Of a stretch of 64,000 nucleotides of DNA, positions 1-11,854 are shown one piece after another. Each line of letters begins with the position of its first letter. Position 1 is the stretch's first letter. Source of the stretch: Phoenix dactylifera (lineage: Eukaryota; Streptophyta; Magnoliopsida; Arecales; Arecaceae); NCBI RefSeq assembly GCF_009389715.1, contig NC_052405.1, forward strand, positions 17,623,397-17,687,396. The letters run 5' to 3'. The notes beneath the pieces were generated by a model that did no database searches, was not told where the DNA came from, and saw nothing but the letters and a program-made list of their open reading frames with translations. The position numbers and the translations under genes were made by a program.

Positions 1-2478
1 TACCATTAGCAGTAACATCATGCATTATTTGTTACCGTTTTAGCTTGGGGTTTTGCGGCAAGGATAGTTTATTGGAAATAATGCAGGTTTTAATCAATTA
101 TTGAAATATAAGAAGGTATACATTAATTTGTAAATTTTGTAAGAATTTTGTTCCATGGGCAGTCACCTAATTGCTTAGGGCCTGTTTGGAAAAAATCCCA
201 AGAGATCCAGCTGGTTTCACCGGGGGGAGAGAGAGAGAGAGAGTGGGAGGAAGGAAGGGAGTGAGTAGGAAAGGGATAGCGAGATTGCGGGGTTTATGGG
301 GCCCAATTCCTGCTGGATTAGAAAAAACTCTTTTACCTAGGGTTGCTTTGGTTTTTTGGCAACTATTTTGTTACATGTTCATCATTTGAGAATAATTTGG
401 TTGGAGACAAGGATTTAGAATCAAGAAAAGACTACATTGACTTTGTCAAAAATTCAGAAATAGCGAAAATAAATAAAGTTAGAAATTAGCAAAAAACAAG
501 AAATGAAGGAAACATATTTGTTTGTATATTTATTTATGTGAAAACTAGCACAAGGGAGGAAAGAAGATCAAACAAAAACAAATGCACAGTTGTCAGCAAT
601 ATGTAGGATCATTATGCTGTAACTTATATTTGTTTTTGAATTTTCTATGAATGATTAGCGAAGAAAAAAAAAAATCATGGATAAGTGAATACTTGATTAT
701 TTTGTGTCTGCAACTGGCTCAAAGAATCTCCGTCCAATGGGAAATTCAAGAATAATTATATCATTAAGAGAACAATTTTAACTCTCGCTGACAAATGAAA
801 AGTTGGATTTAGAGGAGACTCAAGCCATAAGTTTGACCTCCTTGATGCCTTTGGTCTCGACTTCTTTCATACTGATTTGTGATCCATATCAATGTTGCTA
901 ATCCAATGGTCCAATTCTTCTTAAGGATCTCCAGCAAGGTTTGGATCGTTTGGTCGGTGGCATTGTCTCCCCCCTGTCAACATCCTCAAGATCAGCCACC
1001 CCACCTGGAGTAGTAGGAACTTATGGTTGGTGTCACTATTAGGTTCTCAAGGCCATCCCTCTCTTTTCCATCTTTCTTTTGCTTGTCCAATGGCCACTAC
1101 ATAATGGTAGGATATCAAGATTGCCTTCTATCTTGTATCGTTCCTTAGGACTAATTGATCCAAGATCATAAAGACACTTGAGCTATACAAGTGTTGTTGG
1201 TAGTGGTAGTGCCACTGCTAGGGCTACCGTTTCAGAGGTTAACAATAGGCAGTAATGATGGTGTGCAACTCGGCTTGTGGAGAGAGTTGGGACAGGAACA
1301 CGGTCACCAAGATTGTTAAGGGAGGGTGTCGGTGTTGGGGTGGGGGGCTGTAGCATATGCCTCCAAACCTCGGAATACTCCCTAGAGGAATTGAGAGGTG
1401 GGGGAGCATGATGGTGCATTTTACGCCCATGAATTCTGGAATTCAATTTATTGTTAGTTTCCTTTTAAGTATTAAGGAGTCTTTAGGAATATTTAGTTAA
1501 GCACTTTTCTTTAATGACAAAAGTAATCCTTTTAAAAATAAGAGGATATGCTTGTTAAGCACTTCCTTTGGGATTCTTCTTAATCTTAACCCTGTTGATT
1601 GGATTTCTATTTTTTCCCTCCCATATCGTTTGAAGGAAGGTCCTCCCTAGATTAAATTCAAACCCATGCATGAAGCCAAATCCCATGTTGACCACTTCTA
1701 TTATATCTCGTGTTGTGGAAGTTTCTAAAAGAAAAATTCAGAATTAAATAATGGAGCAATCACTAGGAGACATTTATTCAGATTTGTACAATAGGCAACA
1801 TGGAGAAGAAGATGAAGAACAAGTTCAGTAATTGAAAATGAAGCAGATTGCAAGGCTTTGTGTATCACTAGGCCACTACTTGGCACAGTTTTTTCCCAGC
1901 TAATATTATATTTTTAGTCCAGAGCTTCTGGTTCTAGTGTTATTGCATCTTTGAATTCAAAATTGTTGTATTTTAACATGAATAGTCAGTGTCAAGTAGC
2001 TAGGAATTCATATGCGATGTGCATTTTTTTTGTTTTTCATTACCACCCACTCTTCATTGGGTGCATTTATTTCATTTTTGTTTTCCTTTTTTACAAGAAA
2101 TACTATGCTTTAGATTTCAAAAAAAAAAAAACAATGGACTTAATGTCATGCTCTTTTCATGTTAATTGACTGTAAGATTTTAGAAAAACCAAACTTTCTG
2201 AGGTTTTGATGTAAGAAACTGAAGTTTAAATAAATTGCAACATGATCGGTATCTATCTCCATTAGAATTGTTTAACAATAATAATTTATATCTTTGTTCT
2301 TTATCATTAGTTCTTATTGTTGCCCTCCTTGGGTATTTTCCGGGTTCTACCACTGGGGCAAAGGATAGCGAGGAGGTTCAAGTGGTTGGTGAGGTTGGCA
2401 GAGTCGAGAAGTGGTTAATGAGGGTGGAGGATTTGGTAGGGAGGTTAGGAAGGCAATGGTTATGTAAAGAACAAAAAT

Positions 2479-2506
2479 CTATCTATCTATCTATCTATCT
2501 ATCTCT
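2479..2506. repeat. (CTAT)n microsatellite
   Basis: About seven tandem copies of CTAT, running into a short TA-rich tail ending near 2525. It is a simple repeat with no visible associated gene. Confidence 0.85.
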
Positions 2507-5054
2507 ATATTTATATATATATTATTAGTCCATCATGATGGAGTTATCTTGGTCTTTGTTGAATTGGTTAAGGTTTAATTGATGGTTTGAAGTTTCAACT
2601 GAAATAGATGGATATTAGATAAAAGTTAAAATAACAATAAAATAAAATAAAACTTGTCATATATTATAAAAACTAAAGAAAAGTGGCAGTTCAAAGAACA
2701 ATTAAGAAATCTTGACAGAAAAGACATGGCAAAGGTTGCAGGAAAATAAAAGAATCATCTAAAAGGTATAAATTAATAAAATAAAATAAATTAAGAATAT
2801 AATAAAAATTCAAACTAAAATATGCAAATAAATGACAAAGTAAAATATATTAAACCTAATTTGAAAGTTAGGTCCAACCCTCCACCGCGAAACTATGGAA
2901 CAACATCATTTGTATTGAACATGGTCCAAGCAAGCTTGAGACTACATTTGAGCCTAGTATAACAACTGTACATGGATGCTTTCTTTTTCTGTGTGTTAGA
3001 GAGAGAGAGGAATTGTAGAGAGGGAATTAAAAACATGCAATGGATTAACTTGTGGTGTAGCCCAAACATGACCATCGAGGAACACCAAGAAGTCAAGATT
3101 TAGAGGGCTTTGGACATGGAGGCAAACAAACATGCCAGCACCATTATAAAATGGGCAAAGATTGGATAAAGACATGGTTTTGCAGTAGAAGAGAGCAAAA
3201 TTGGAGAGATCTTTCCCTAAACAAATGCATCGATAAGATTTTAATCGTATATAAAACAAAAAAGGAAGAGGAAGGAAAGTGGTGCGGACTATGTAGGGGA
3301 TAATTAAGATTGGGCCCATGTGGGGCTAATATCATATATCTATTGAAAAGCTAAAAATCTACTTGGATAATAATATTTTTATTTAAAATAAATTTCATTA
3401 AAGCTTTGTGTGATAAACCTTTTGCTTAAAAATTGTGCTTGGTTTCTTGTTAATAAAATTTATTGTCCATATCAATAAGCATGTAGTCAAGTTGATTAGG
3501 TTTGGAAGTTTCCAATTGAAATTTTTCTAAAAATTGGGAAAAAAATTGAGCCATTACTTTTATAAAAAAATTGCAATAATCTACAGCAAACATGTCATTA
3601 TTTTATTGTTCGATTAAGTAAAAATATCTTGATAACCAAATTATAAAAATAATACTCCTGCAAGAAGATTAAGATTTATCAATTTGGATAAATCTTATAT
3701 ATTTGAAATATAAAAATATTATAAATACTTTTTACAATATCAAACCATGGACTGTGGACTTGAATTATTGCTTAAGTTCTTATTTGGTAAATCATTGTGA
3801 TGGTGAATTTGGTGATAGACTGATTAGTCATTACAACGTGTTGTTAAAGTCTTATGATTCTTGAGTTGGACGTTATTATCTGGGATCATATTGTCCCTAA
3901 ATGATCTAGATCTCATCCTTTGAGCAGGATCAACTTGGAAAATATGATCTAGATCAAATATTATGAGTTATTTAGTCCCTTGAATCATAAGATCCAGCAT
4001 GATTATGTTATTTATCTACTATTATCATGTGCGAGCACGTTTTCTATAATTATTTTACTATTTCTAAACTGTTTATCATAATAAATCTTGAATAGTAAAA
4101 TTAGCCTACTATTGGAGTTCATGGATTTACACATAAGAGTGAAATTTTCAAATATTTTAAAGCCATATGCTATAATTTTATACCTTTTTTAAAAAATGTA
4201 CTACCTAAAAGCATATTTATTTTGATATATAATATGTTATTTATCTTATAAATATCTTGAATAACTAGACACAATTTTTGCTTCATTAAAGCGCTATATA
4301 TAGGCTTTTATTTTGGGAAACTAAGCTTCTTATATGTATGGCTTTCTGTTCTACCCTGATCTACTTCATAGTTTACTTATGCTTCTTTTTTCACTTTTTT
4401 TACATTTTAAAAATTTTGCAAGTAATCAGAAAAAAAAATTCTTACAATCCAATCCATGATTTGATCCAATCTGATCGCCCCTCCGTTTGCAACTTGATCC
4501 CAATCTTAACATTGGTTATGAAGTTGTACAATGTAGGTGGGAAAAAAGGTCCCAACCTATGGAACACTGAACAACCTCCTTTCCCTCCAATGACCTGACC
4601 GTTTCTACTTAAATAAAAATTGCATTGGAGAGAGGTAGTCTTGGGAGGCCTTAAGTTAGAGCGGAGAGAAGAACAGCAAAGATCAAGGATATGGTATTCG
4701 TGCTGTACAGATGAGAGAAATGAAATAGAAAATGCTGTGGCAACATGTAAAAGCTACCATAAAAGAGCCCCAAGAAAGACTGTGGTCATAGCTCGGGTGA
4801 GCAACATCAATCCCAATTGGCTTTCCCTTATAGTTGATGTCTTTTTCTGGGACCTTTTGCATGTGTCTAATGTGTTTGTCAGTAGAAATCACTTTACTTA
4901 CTACTGCACCTATTAGAGTCAAAACCAAGTTATATTTGGACATAAGCCTAAATTAGATAGGGTTCAATTTTAAAGTAAATCTTTGAACTAAGCTATGAAG
5001 GGTAAGTGATGGGTTTTCTTTATGTAACATGTTTTTTTCTTTGTTTTTGTTGGG

Positions 5055-5095
5055 TTTTTTTTTTTTTTTTTTTTTTTTTTGGTGGGGGGGGGGGG
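5055..5095. repeat. poly(T)-poly(G) tract
   Basis: A run of 26 T is followed by GGTG and then a run of about 13 G. The same T-run to G-run junction recurs at 58186-58222. It may be a mutated tail of an inserted element or a weakly supported stretch of sequence; nothing here distinguishes these. Confidence 0.8.
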
Positions 5096-5441
5096 GAGGG
5101 GTTCAGAAATGATTAGTGGGAAGGTCTGGGTTATAGGAGATCTTTTTCATGGCTACAAGGAAACACTGCATATTGTAGTTTGTCCAACTTTGAGGGGTTT
5201 TGGTTGCTACTGGCCCTGCTTTGTATCACCCCTGATTTCAATTGTGGAGGTTATGACTTTAGATAGAGTAGAGGGTTAGTATTACCTCAGTAGTTTCCAT
5301 ATTTGTGTTGTTCTTAAATAAGGGTGATAATCTTTTCATTTTTCTTTCTAAGGAATTAATTTAATAAGAGGGGGTTGAGATGGAAAGAGTAATTAGTTGG
5401 AGATGGAGAGATATTAAGTTTAGGGTGGGATCTGTTGACAG

Positions 5442-6021
5442 AAAGGTCGGAGGAACCGGTACCAGGCACTGTACCGGTTCTCTGGCGGGACGACTCTGTA
5501 TAGGTCGTGTCATGCTTGTACCGAGAGAGGGGACCGTGGGAGAGAGAAAAAGAGAAAGAGAGAGGGAAAGGGGGAGGGAGGGCTAGAGGAGTGCAGGTAG
5601 AGGCCTTTGCCGGCCCGTTCGAAATAGGGGCAGTGGCCGTGGCCTTAACAAATTTTGCGTTTTTAAAGTGAAATCAGCGAATGTCTTGCCGACTTCATTT
5701 AAGCGATTTGCCGACTTCATTTAAAAATTGCGAATTTTTTTAAGGTCGCGACCGGACACTGTTTTGTTCGAAATAGGGTCAACGGCTGCAGCTTCTCTTC
5801 CTGCAGCCGAGGCCAGCCTCCGCCAGCCTCCGACGACACTCCGCCGACATCCTGCCCTCTCTCTCCCTCTCTTTCCCGCTAGTTCTCTCTTCTCCTTCTC
5901 CTTCTCCTTTTCCAGCTCCGGCAACGGGTTCCATTTCTATTGCCGGAACTGTACCGGTGAGCTACCAATATGACTCGAGATGGCCAGAATCGTCCGGTTC
6001 GGGACGGTTCCGCCAACCCTG
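5442..6021. mobile_element. Non-autonomous hAT-like DNA transposon
   Basis: The right end reads, on the minus strand, CAGGGTTGGCGGAACC, a typical hAT-type terminus. The left end reads AAAGGTCGGAGGAACC, matching it at 12 of 16 positions. Both ends are flanked by an 8-bp near-identical duplication (GTTGACAG at 5434-5441, ATTGACAG at 6022-6029), the length expected for hAT. The 580-bp interior is GC-richer than its surroundings, with repeated CCGGTACC-like and CGAAATAGGG words and no transposase. Family assignment is by termini and TSD length only. Confidence 0.65.
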
Positions 6022-6029
6022 ATTGACAG

Positions 6030-6845
6030 AAATTAGTGTCAAGGTAGATTTGAGATCTAGAAATCCATTAAATTGAGGGGAATGTGTCATCCATGAGGAA
6101 ATAATGAAGGAAAATACTGGAATATGCTAGTCACCGTGGTTTCAAACACTGTCAAAATGGGACGGTACGACTAGTACCATACATTTCCAACATGAAATCG
6201 ATGCTAGTATGGGATTGGGATGCTGAAACACTATGTGCCAGTCATGCTGGCTGCACCAAGCTGTACTAGTGCATGTCGATGGTGCCACACTGACCCTACC
6301 AATGCATATTATAGTTTTTTATTTTCTTGAAGCTGTCAATTTCAGTACATATTATAAGAAACAGTACCATGCCGTTCTGGTGGAAACATAGGTATGAGGT
6401 TCAGTGCTAGTATATAAAACCCTTTTAGGCACCGAGGGCCTATTTGGATGTTGGTTTAAATTATTCTGCGGATAAATCTTAAAATCTCGAGAGTTTTAGA
6501 TGGAAGCAAGTGCATGGAGGGGAGTCCAGATGTAGTTGAGGAGGCTCCTAGGTGGCTCACTCCAAAAAATTAGGGATGCTGACTTTCCTATACAACGTGA
6601 TTTAGTTCATCTGAGGTTTTTTAAGAGAATTTGGATCCAAATTTCCTGAACTTGAAGGAATGCCTCCCTTTCCCTGCTAACTTCTTCTCATTGTATATCA
6701 TATTAGGAATGTTTCATGGATAATTTGTGCGGGCATCCAAACTATCGCCAAGTTGTTTTAAAATTGCTAAATATAATGAATTTTTCAAACCACTGAAAAT
6801 CAACAAGTAAACAATATTTGTTTACACTTTCCAACATGGAATAAA
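6030..6845. other. Intergenic, no gene recognised
   Basis: It contains a degenerate stretch near 6160-6400 with GGTAC and CCAGTCATGCTGG-like words reminiscent of the hAT-like element just upstream. No ends or target duplications could be defined. Confidence 0.4.
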
Positions 6846-7008
6846 GGGCGGGCCTTATTGTAATGGTAAGGTTGCTCCATCATGGCTTAGGTGTTATGGG
6901 TTTGAAACACAGAAACAACCTCTCCATATATGGGAGTAAACCTGTGTATGTTTGGCCCTCCCCAGACCCCATGATTGTAGGAGGCTCATGTATTAGAATG
7001 CTCTTTTA
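6846..7008 (+). mobile_element. Au-type SINE
   Basis: The 5' part has the tRNA-derived head of the plant Au SINE: GGGCGGGCC, then TAATGGTAAGGTTGCTCC (box A region), then GGGTTTGAAACAC (box B region). The body carries the typical CCTCCCCAGACCCC motif and ends in CTCTTTT. Flanks show an 11-bp target duplication with one mismatch (AACATGGAATA at 6833-6843, AACATGAAATA at 7013-7023). It is transcribed by Pol III when active and mobilised by LINE machinery (family knowledge); this copy has several box substitutions and is probably inactive. Confidence 0.8.
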
Positions 7009-7023
7009 TCATAACATGAAATA

Positions 7024-8089
7024 TTAGTATAGTTTATGAATTTTATTCATATTCAGTATTGACTTTAGCCTAAAAGTTCAAATCTATAGAAATAAAGAAC
7101 CTGTATGACCTAACATACTCTAGAATGTTTTGATTTTTTTTTCTTTTTTTCAGAAAAGCTTCTTCTTTGGATATTTCCTTGCCCTGAACTATTAAAACGT
7201 GGAGTGAAAATGCTGAATTGAAACTCAATCTTGATTGAAAGGAACCAAAAGTGAGATTTCAAAACTTGATGTAACCCAATTAAAGTCAAGTTATTTCAAG
7301 ATTAGAATCTAATGGCAAAGATATAATTGCACTTTTTCCTAACTTTCGACAGTACATATCTAAGTGCTACTTTCAAAAGGTTTGGATGCAGAATGCTCTC
7401 CTAATTTATATTTAATACCTCAACCGCTTATGGCCCTGGCCCTGAAGTATATGTGTACATACTTTCATTATATACATATGTACATATATTTTCATACATA
7501 CATGTGTATATGTATGTATGTCATATCTATGTATGAGTTAGAAATTTTTGGGTTTGTTTTACGTAAAAGGTGTAAGTTAGTGATTCCATCCTGCTACATA
7601 TGAGTAACCAAAATGCTTTAGGGATTCAATTACAAGTCTAGCTGAATAATTCTGTTCTACCACCATGTGTTTTAGATTTGTAGTTCACCAGTTTGACATG
7701 TATCATATCACCAGTATGTGTCAGCGCTGTAATTTGTATGCAAATCAAAGGTATGGAGGATATGTATTTATGTCTAACAAAGCTGTGGTATAGCAACTAC
7801 GATGCAAATAAAGTGGTCCCAACCGGTACATTTTATTGTCTGACCAAGCTCTCTTTCCTTTTCTGGGACATTCAGCTTGGCTTTAGCTTTTAAATGGCAT
7901 TAAAAAATAAAGAGGGGCAAAAGATTATGATAGGATTAGAGACAATAGAAGTACATCAACTACAGGGCACTTAGGTATTTAGATGCTTAACACTACCAAA
8001 TGCATTTCTTGAAAGGAAAAGTAAGGGATGACATTTGATCTCTAACTTGCTTCTGAGGCTCTAGCCTACTATAGTTAATCTAAAGTATC
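7024..8089. other. Intergenic, no gene recognised
   Basis: AT-rich. A TACATA/TATGTA-rich simple-sequence stretch lies at about 7449-7535. No protein-like reading frame is visible. Confidence 0.5.
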
Positions 8090-9361
8090 TGGAAGGCCCC
8101 AAGGTCTGCGATCTGCTTCTTCTGGATGAGAGGACGTGGAATGTTGATGCTGCTTGGTGCTCCTTCAGAGATCAATTGGCAGAAAGGATCCTGGCTATGC
8201 CGATCCCTAGGCAAGGGATCGTGAATAGGAGGATATGGAGGATGACCGCTAGATTGAAGGTTAGAGCCGGTATCTTTGTGATCTTTACAGAGCCGAGCCT
8301 ACTAGGCTGATTGATGGAGGTTGGATCTGGAAGCTTCGTGTTCACCCTCGTGTTGCTTTCTTTCTCTAGAAAGTGGCATGGGGTTGTCTTCCTACCAGAG
8401 GTATTTTGTGCGGTAGAGAACTAAGGCTCCCCATTTCTTGCATGGGTTGTTCGTCGAAGGAGTCTATGGCTCATGTGTTGTTCCACTACCCGACGACGGC
8501 TTGGGTGTGGAGGTGCTCTAGGATCAATCTGACATTTTTGCAGCAGACGGCCTCGATTGAAGCTTTCTTGGGCTTCCTAAAGAGAACTATGAGGAGGCCA
8601 ACCATGATCCCTCTAGGTGTCAGGGCAGCCTACGTTGCCTACCATATCTGACTTAATAGGAATACCCGAGTGTTCGAGATAAAGATAGCATCATAGGCAT
8701 GTGGTGGATAGGGCCTTACTTGATGCAGCCCAGATTATTCAGCCTTTATCTACAGGTGAACCTGAAATAGCAAGGGACATCTGGGACTCCCATTTGGCTT
8801 TTGTAGCGACTCGGACAATCCTCGTCTCCTGGGAGTCCCCACTCTCGAGTTTTTCAAGGTCAACTTCAATGGGAGTGTCTGACAGCGGACACAAGGTCGG
8901 AGTGGGATTCGTGATCAGGGGATTTTGACTCTAGATTGGTGGCAGTTGGCGGCAGGTACATTTATGATGTCTCAGTTCCTAGAGCGGAGCTGAGGGCTGC
9001 ATTGGAGGGTATCACCTATGCAAGGAGTATATTGAGAGCTGACAACATCCAACTTGAGAGAGACTCGACGACGGTGGTTGGCTGGATTCATAACTCGGCG
9101 GGAGCAAGTGACGAGCATCCGTTGTTGCAGGACATCCGCAGGCAGGTGACGGGTTTTGCCGCCTTTCGGGTCAACCATGTGTATTGGGAGGCGAATAGGG
9201 CGGCTGACTAGATCGCCTCCTATATGGCTCAGCATTTTGGTGGTTGTTTGTGGGATAGACTCGAGGCTACCTCTTTTCCTTTCCGTCTTATTGTATCCTC
9301 TGACTTATGTGGATATACTCATACTAGAGTTGTATGATCTATCCGTATTATCAAAAAAAAA
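8090..9361 (+). pseudogene. LINE (non-LTR retrotransposon) 3' fragment, RT zinc-binding plus RNase H
   Basis: Across three frames the + strand shows the C-terminal end of a plant LINE ORF2. A segment ending WNVDAAW at about 8135-8155 precedes IWKLRVHPRVA (about 8315) and the zf-RVT domain with C-x2-C and H pattern, ending TTAWVW near 8510. An RVT_3-type RNase H domain follows at about 8700-9210, with AELRAALEG, LERDSTTVVGW and ANRAAD motifs. The frame is broken by an in-frame TAG in the zinc-binding part, by stops near 8650, 8690 and 8926, and by a TAG after AAD. A short 3'UTR ends in poly(A) at 9352-9361. The 5' end is truncated. The tail resembles that of the LINE at 52799-53288, so they are probably the same family. 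Confidence 0.85.
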
Positions 9362-11854
9362 AGTAATTACAATTTTAAATATGCTTACTGAAATATAAAA
9401 AGTTATCAGAATTATGTTACTATGTTTCTTGTTATATCCATGTTACAATAATAGCTGCAAAAGTAGAAACGTTTATAATATCTTTGTTGTGCATGAGATA
9501 GAACTATTGATTGATTATATATATTTGACAACAGAAGGCAATACCTTTGTTTTAAAAATAAGAAAAATATTATGTTAATTTGAAAAATATTAAATAAAAC
9601 ATAGTATTTGAATTAATTAAGTTAATCAATGGAAAGTTAAAAACAACATAGAATAAATCTAAAGAGTAACTTTTAATTAGAGACCACATGTAGAAACCTA
9701 TCAATATGTCAGTGATCTTTTGTCACTTCTCCATCCTTTTTGCAATAGAGTTAGTGTGGATTTATGGGGTTATAGGATTCACATCAAAAGAGGAAATACC
9801 AGCTATATTGCATGTTTTAGATTTTTCAAACCAATAACATTGGTGAGAGATGGCCTGCATGGAGCCATCTGAGCAAAACTTGTAGAAGAATAAAAAATAA
9901 TTTAGACAAAGATTAAGAATGGATGCATTGCTTCCTATAAACTCTACATCTACTTGTCTTTACAAAATCAGTGATTAGGCTTCGGGATTATCCTCTCGTT
10001 CCTTTGTGAATTAAACATGTCCCATTCTACAAACTTTTTATTAAAATTTTAACTGAAAATCATCATATCAGATCGAAGACTCATTGTGAAGAAGGTGCTG
10101 CACACGTAGCACTTGTCCTAATACTAGGTCATTATCTTATCATGCAATAGCCATCGGATGGTGTACTTGCAATTGTTTCCATAGAGGTTTGAGGTCGAAG
10201 ATGGATCCAGATCATTAGATGGTTACAGGACCAGATACAAGGTCATGGTCTCCAAGGAGAGAAAAACGGTTATAAAATGGAAGGAAAATGAACAGTAAGA
10301 TACCCTCCAACTATGCAAGATGGGATATGAGTGGCTGGGGAGAGGGGCAGTTAGATGGTTAGGAATTGCATTACACTAACTTGATTCAATTTCGATTTGT
10401 ACCAATCCAAGTGGATTTTTAACTTGGATAAAAAAGTGTATAAGTAATAGTAGGTGCCAAATAGTGCAGTTGTTAAAGTCATTGGGCTGTGGACCCAATG
10501 ACCTAGGTTCAGATCCCACCTTTTCTAGTTAGGTGGGGGGTATCTCCTTCCTTTTTCTTAAAAGGAAAAGAAAAGAGAATATGGAAATAATATTTTAAAA
10601 TATAAAAACTAAAATAAATATAAAACATTAAGCATAAATAAAAATACTTAAAAGTTAAATTATAGATGATTTTTTTTGAAACACTAATAAAACTAGAGCT
10701 GAATTATAAAATGAAAAAATTATCCAATCATCAATATAATAAATAAAAACATTTCAAATCATCACTGATGTTAATAGTGATTCTTCAATCATCCAACAAC
10801 TAGTACCCATTTTTAATCCTAAAGAAAATTTGATGTTCAAAATATAAAAAGAACTAGGTGAATAGTCCCATTGAGAAAGGATAAACAAGAAACATTTGAA
10901 CATGTGGTTCTTTCTTTTAATGCGAAAAAAGAGGAGAAGAAAATAGGGTAAGGGCTGTTTGCTGTTGTTTGAGGAGGAAAAGAAGAAATAAACTATTAAG
11001 AGACCGAAAGAAAGATTAGGTTGCTATCCCCTGGAGGAGGAGAAAAGGAGAGAAACAAATGCAGAACTGGGAGGAGGGGGGTGGGGAGAGGAACTAACTG
11101 CAAGGATCCAAACTGCCCAAAATATTGCCTTTTCTTCTTTTCTTTGCTTTTTTTTTTTTTTTTTGAGATGAACCCAAGAATGTTACATGAGAGCTTGAGC
11201 TTGATCTGATTCTTTTTGAAATTTTGCAGCCGTGGATCATGCTGTGATTGAAAGAATGTTGGGTCACCGAATCTCAGAAGGGATCCAGAGCCTCTTCTGA
11301 TCAGATTTCTTACAATCTGATCTGCATCATGCGACTCGTGTCCAAAATCATTCATTTTTTTTTAAACACTGGTTCTGATTGATTAAATTAAAACTGATAT
11401 TGTATTTTAAAATAGGTATTCTGGTATGTCTTACAAAGAAGAAAAATAAAAATCTGGTATGAGCAAAGTCCATTTAACTTGGGTGACTATCGTTGTGACT
11501 TCAATGTCCAAATTAGCTTAAAAAAAAAAGAACTAAAGGACATGATTTCTTTTGGACAGAAATTTATTGGTACTTTATTAGTATGGTATAAATCTATTGA
11601 TGGTCTAAGAACTTTGTTACTCTTTAATTGGGACGGTGGTTGCCTTACATAGTCTGTGTTTTCCTGCATGAGTTACCTTGTTATTCTGGTTTTTCCGTTT
11701 ATTACTAGTTTGACTAGGAATCCACATGGACCATTTTTATTTTATGTCTCTGCCCTTTTTCATTCTCTTTTGGCTAGTTCCATGTGGCTTCAAAAACACC
11801 CCATTCTGGAGCTAAAAAATGCCTGCTTGGAGATTCAACATGATAAAAATTATA
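9362..11854. other. Intergenic, no protein gene recognised
   Basis: AT-rich DNA between the LINE fragment and the first FLX-like gene. Apart from a tRNA-like SINE near 10455 and a poly(T) run at about 11147-11164, I see no supportable feature. Open frames here match nothing I recognise. Confidence 0.45.
10455..10575 (+). mobile_element. tRNA-derived SINE-like sequence
   Basis: A box A-like TAGTGCAGTTGTTAAAG is followed about 40 bp later by a box B-like GGTTCAGATCCC. Between them is a perfect anticodon-arm hairpin (TTGGG / CCCAA) with a CTGTGGA loop that would read as a His (GTG) anticodon. The T stem and acceptor stem do not pair, and the sequence continues into an A-rich tail, so I read it as a SINE or tRNA pseudogene, not a working tRNA. 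Confidence 0.5.

Larger units (their letters stand above)
1..5441. other. Intergenic, no gene recognised
   Basis: AT-rich DNA with no reading frame that resembles a known protein. Open frames here are short, mostly begin at TTG or GTG, and lie in low-complexity DNA. A phrase near 178-190 (GGCCTGTTTGG) recalls MITE ends, but I could not find a partner end or target duplication. Confidence 0.5.

Noticed and set aside
4620..4943. Overlapping frames of 86-98 codons on both strands
   Set aside because: No recognisable domain, no splice partners and non-ATG starts; probably chance.
10455..10530. Possible tRNA-His (GTG) gene
   Set aside because: The anticodon arm folds well, but the T stem and acceptor stem do not pair and an A-rich tail follows. 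A SINE or pseudogene explains it better.
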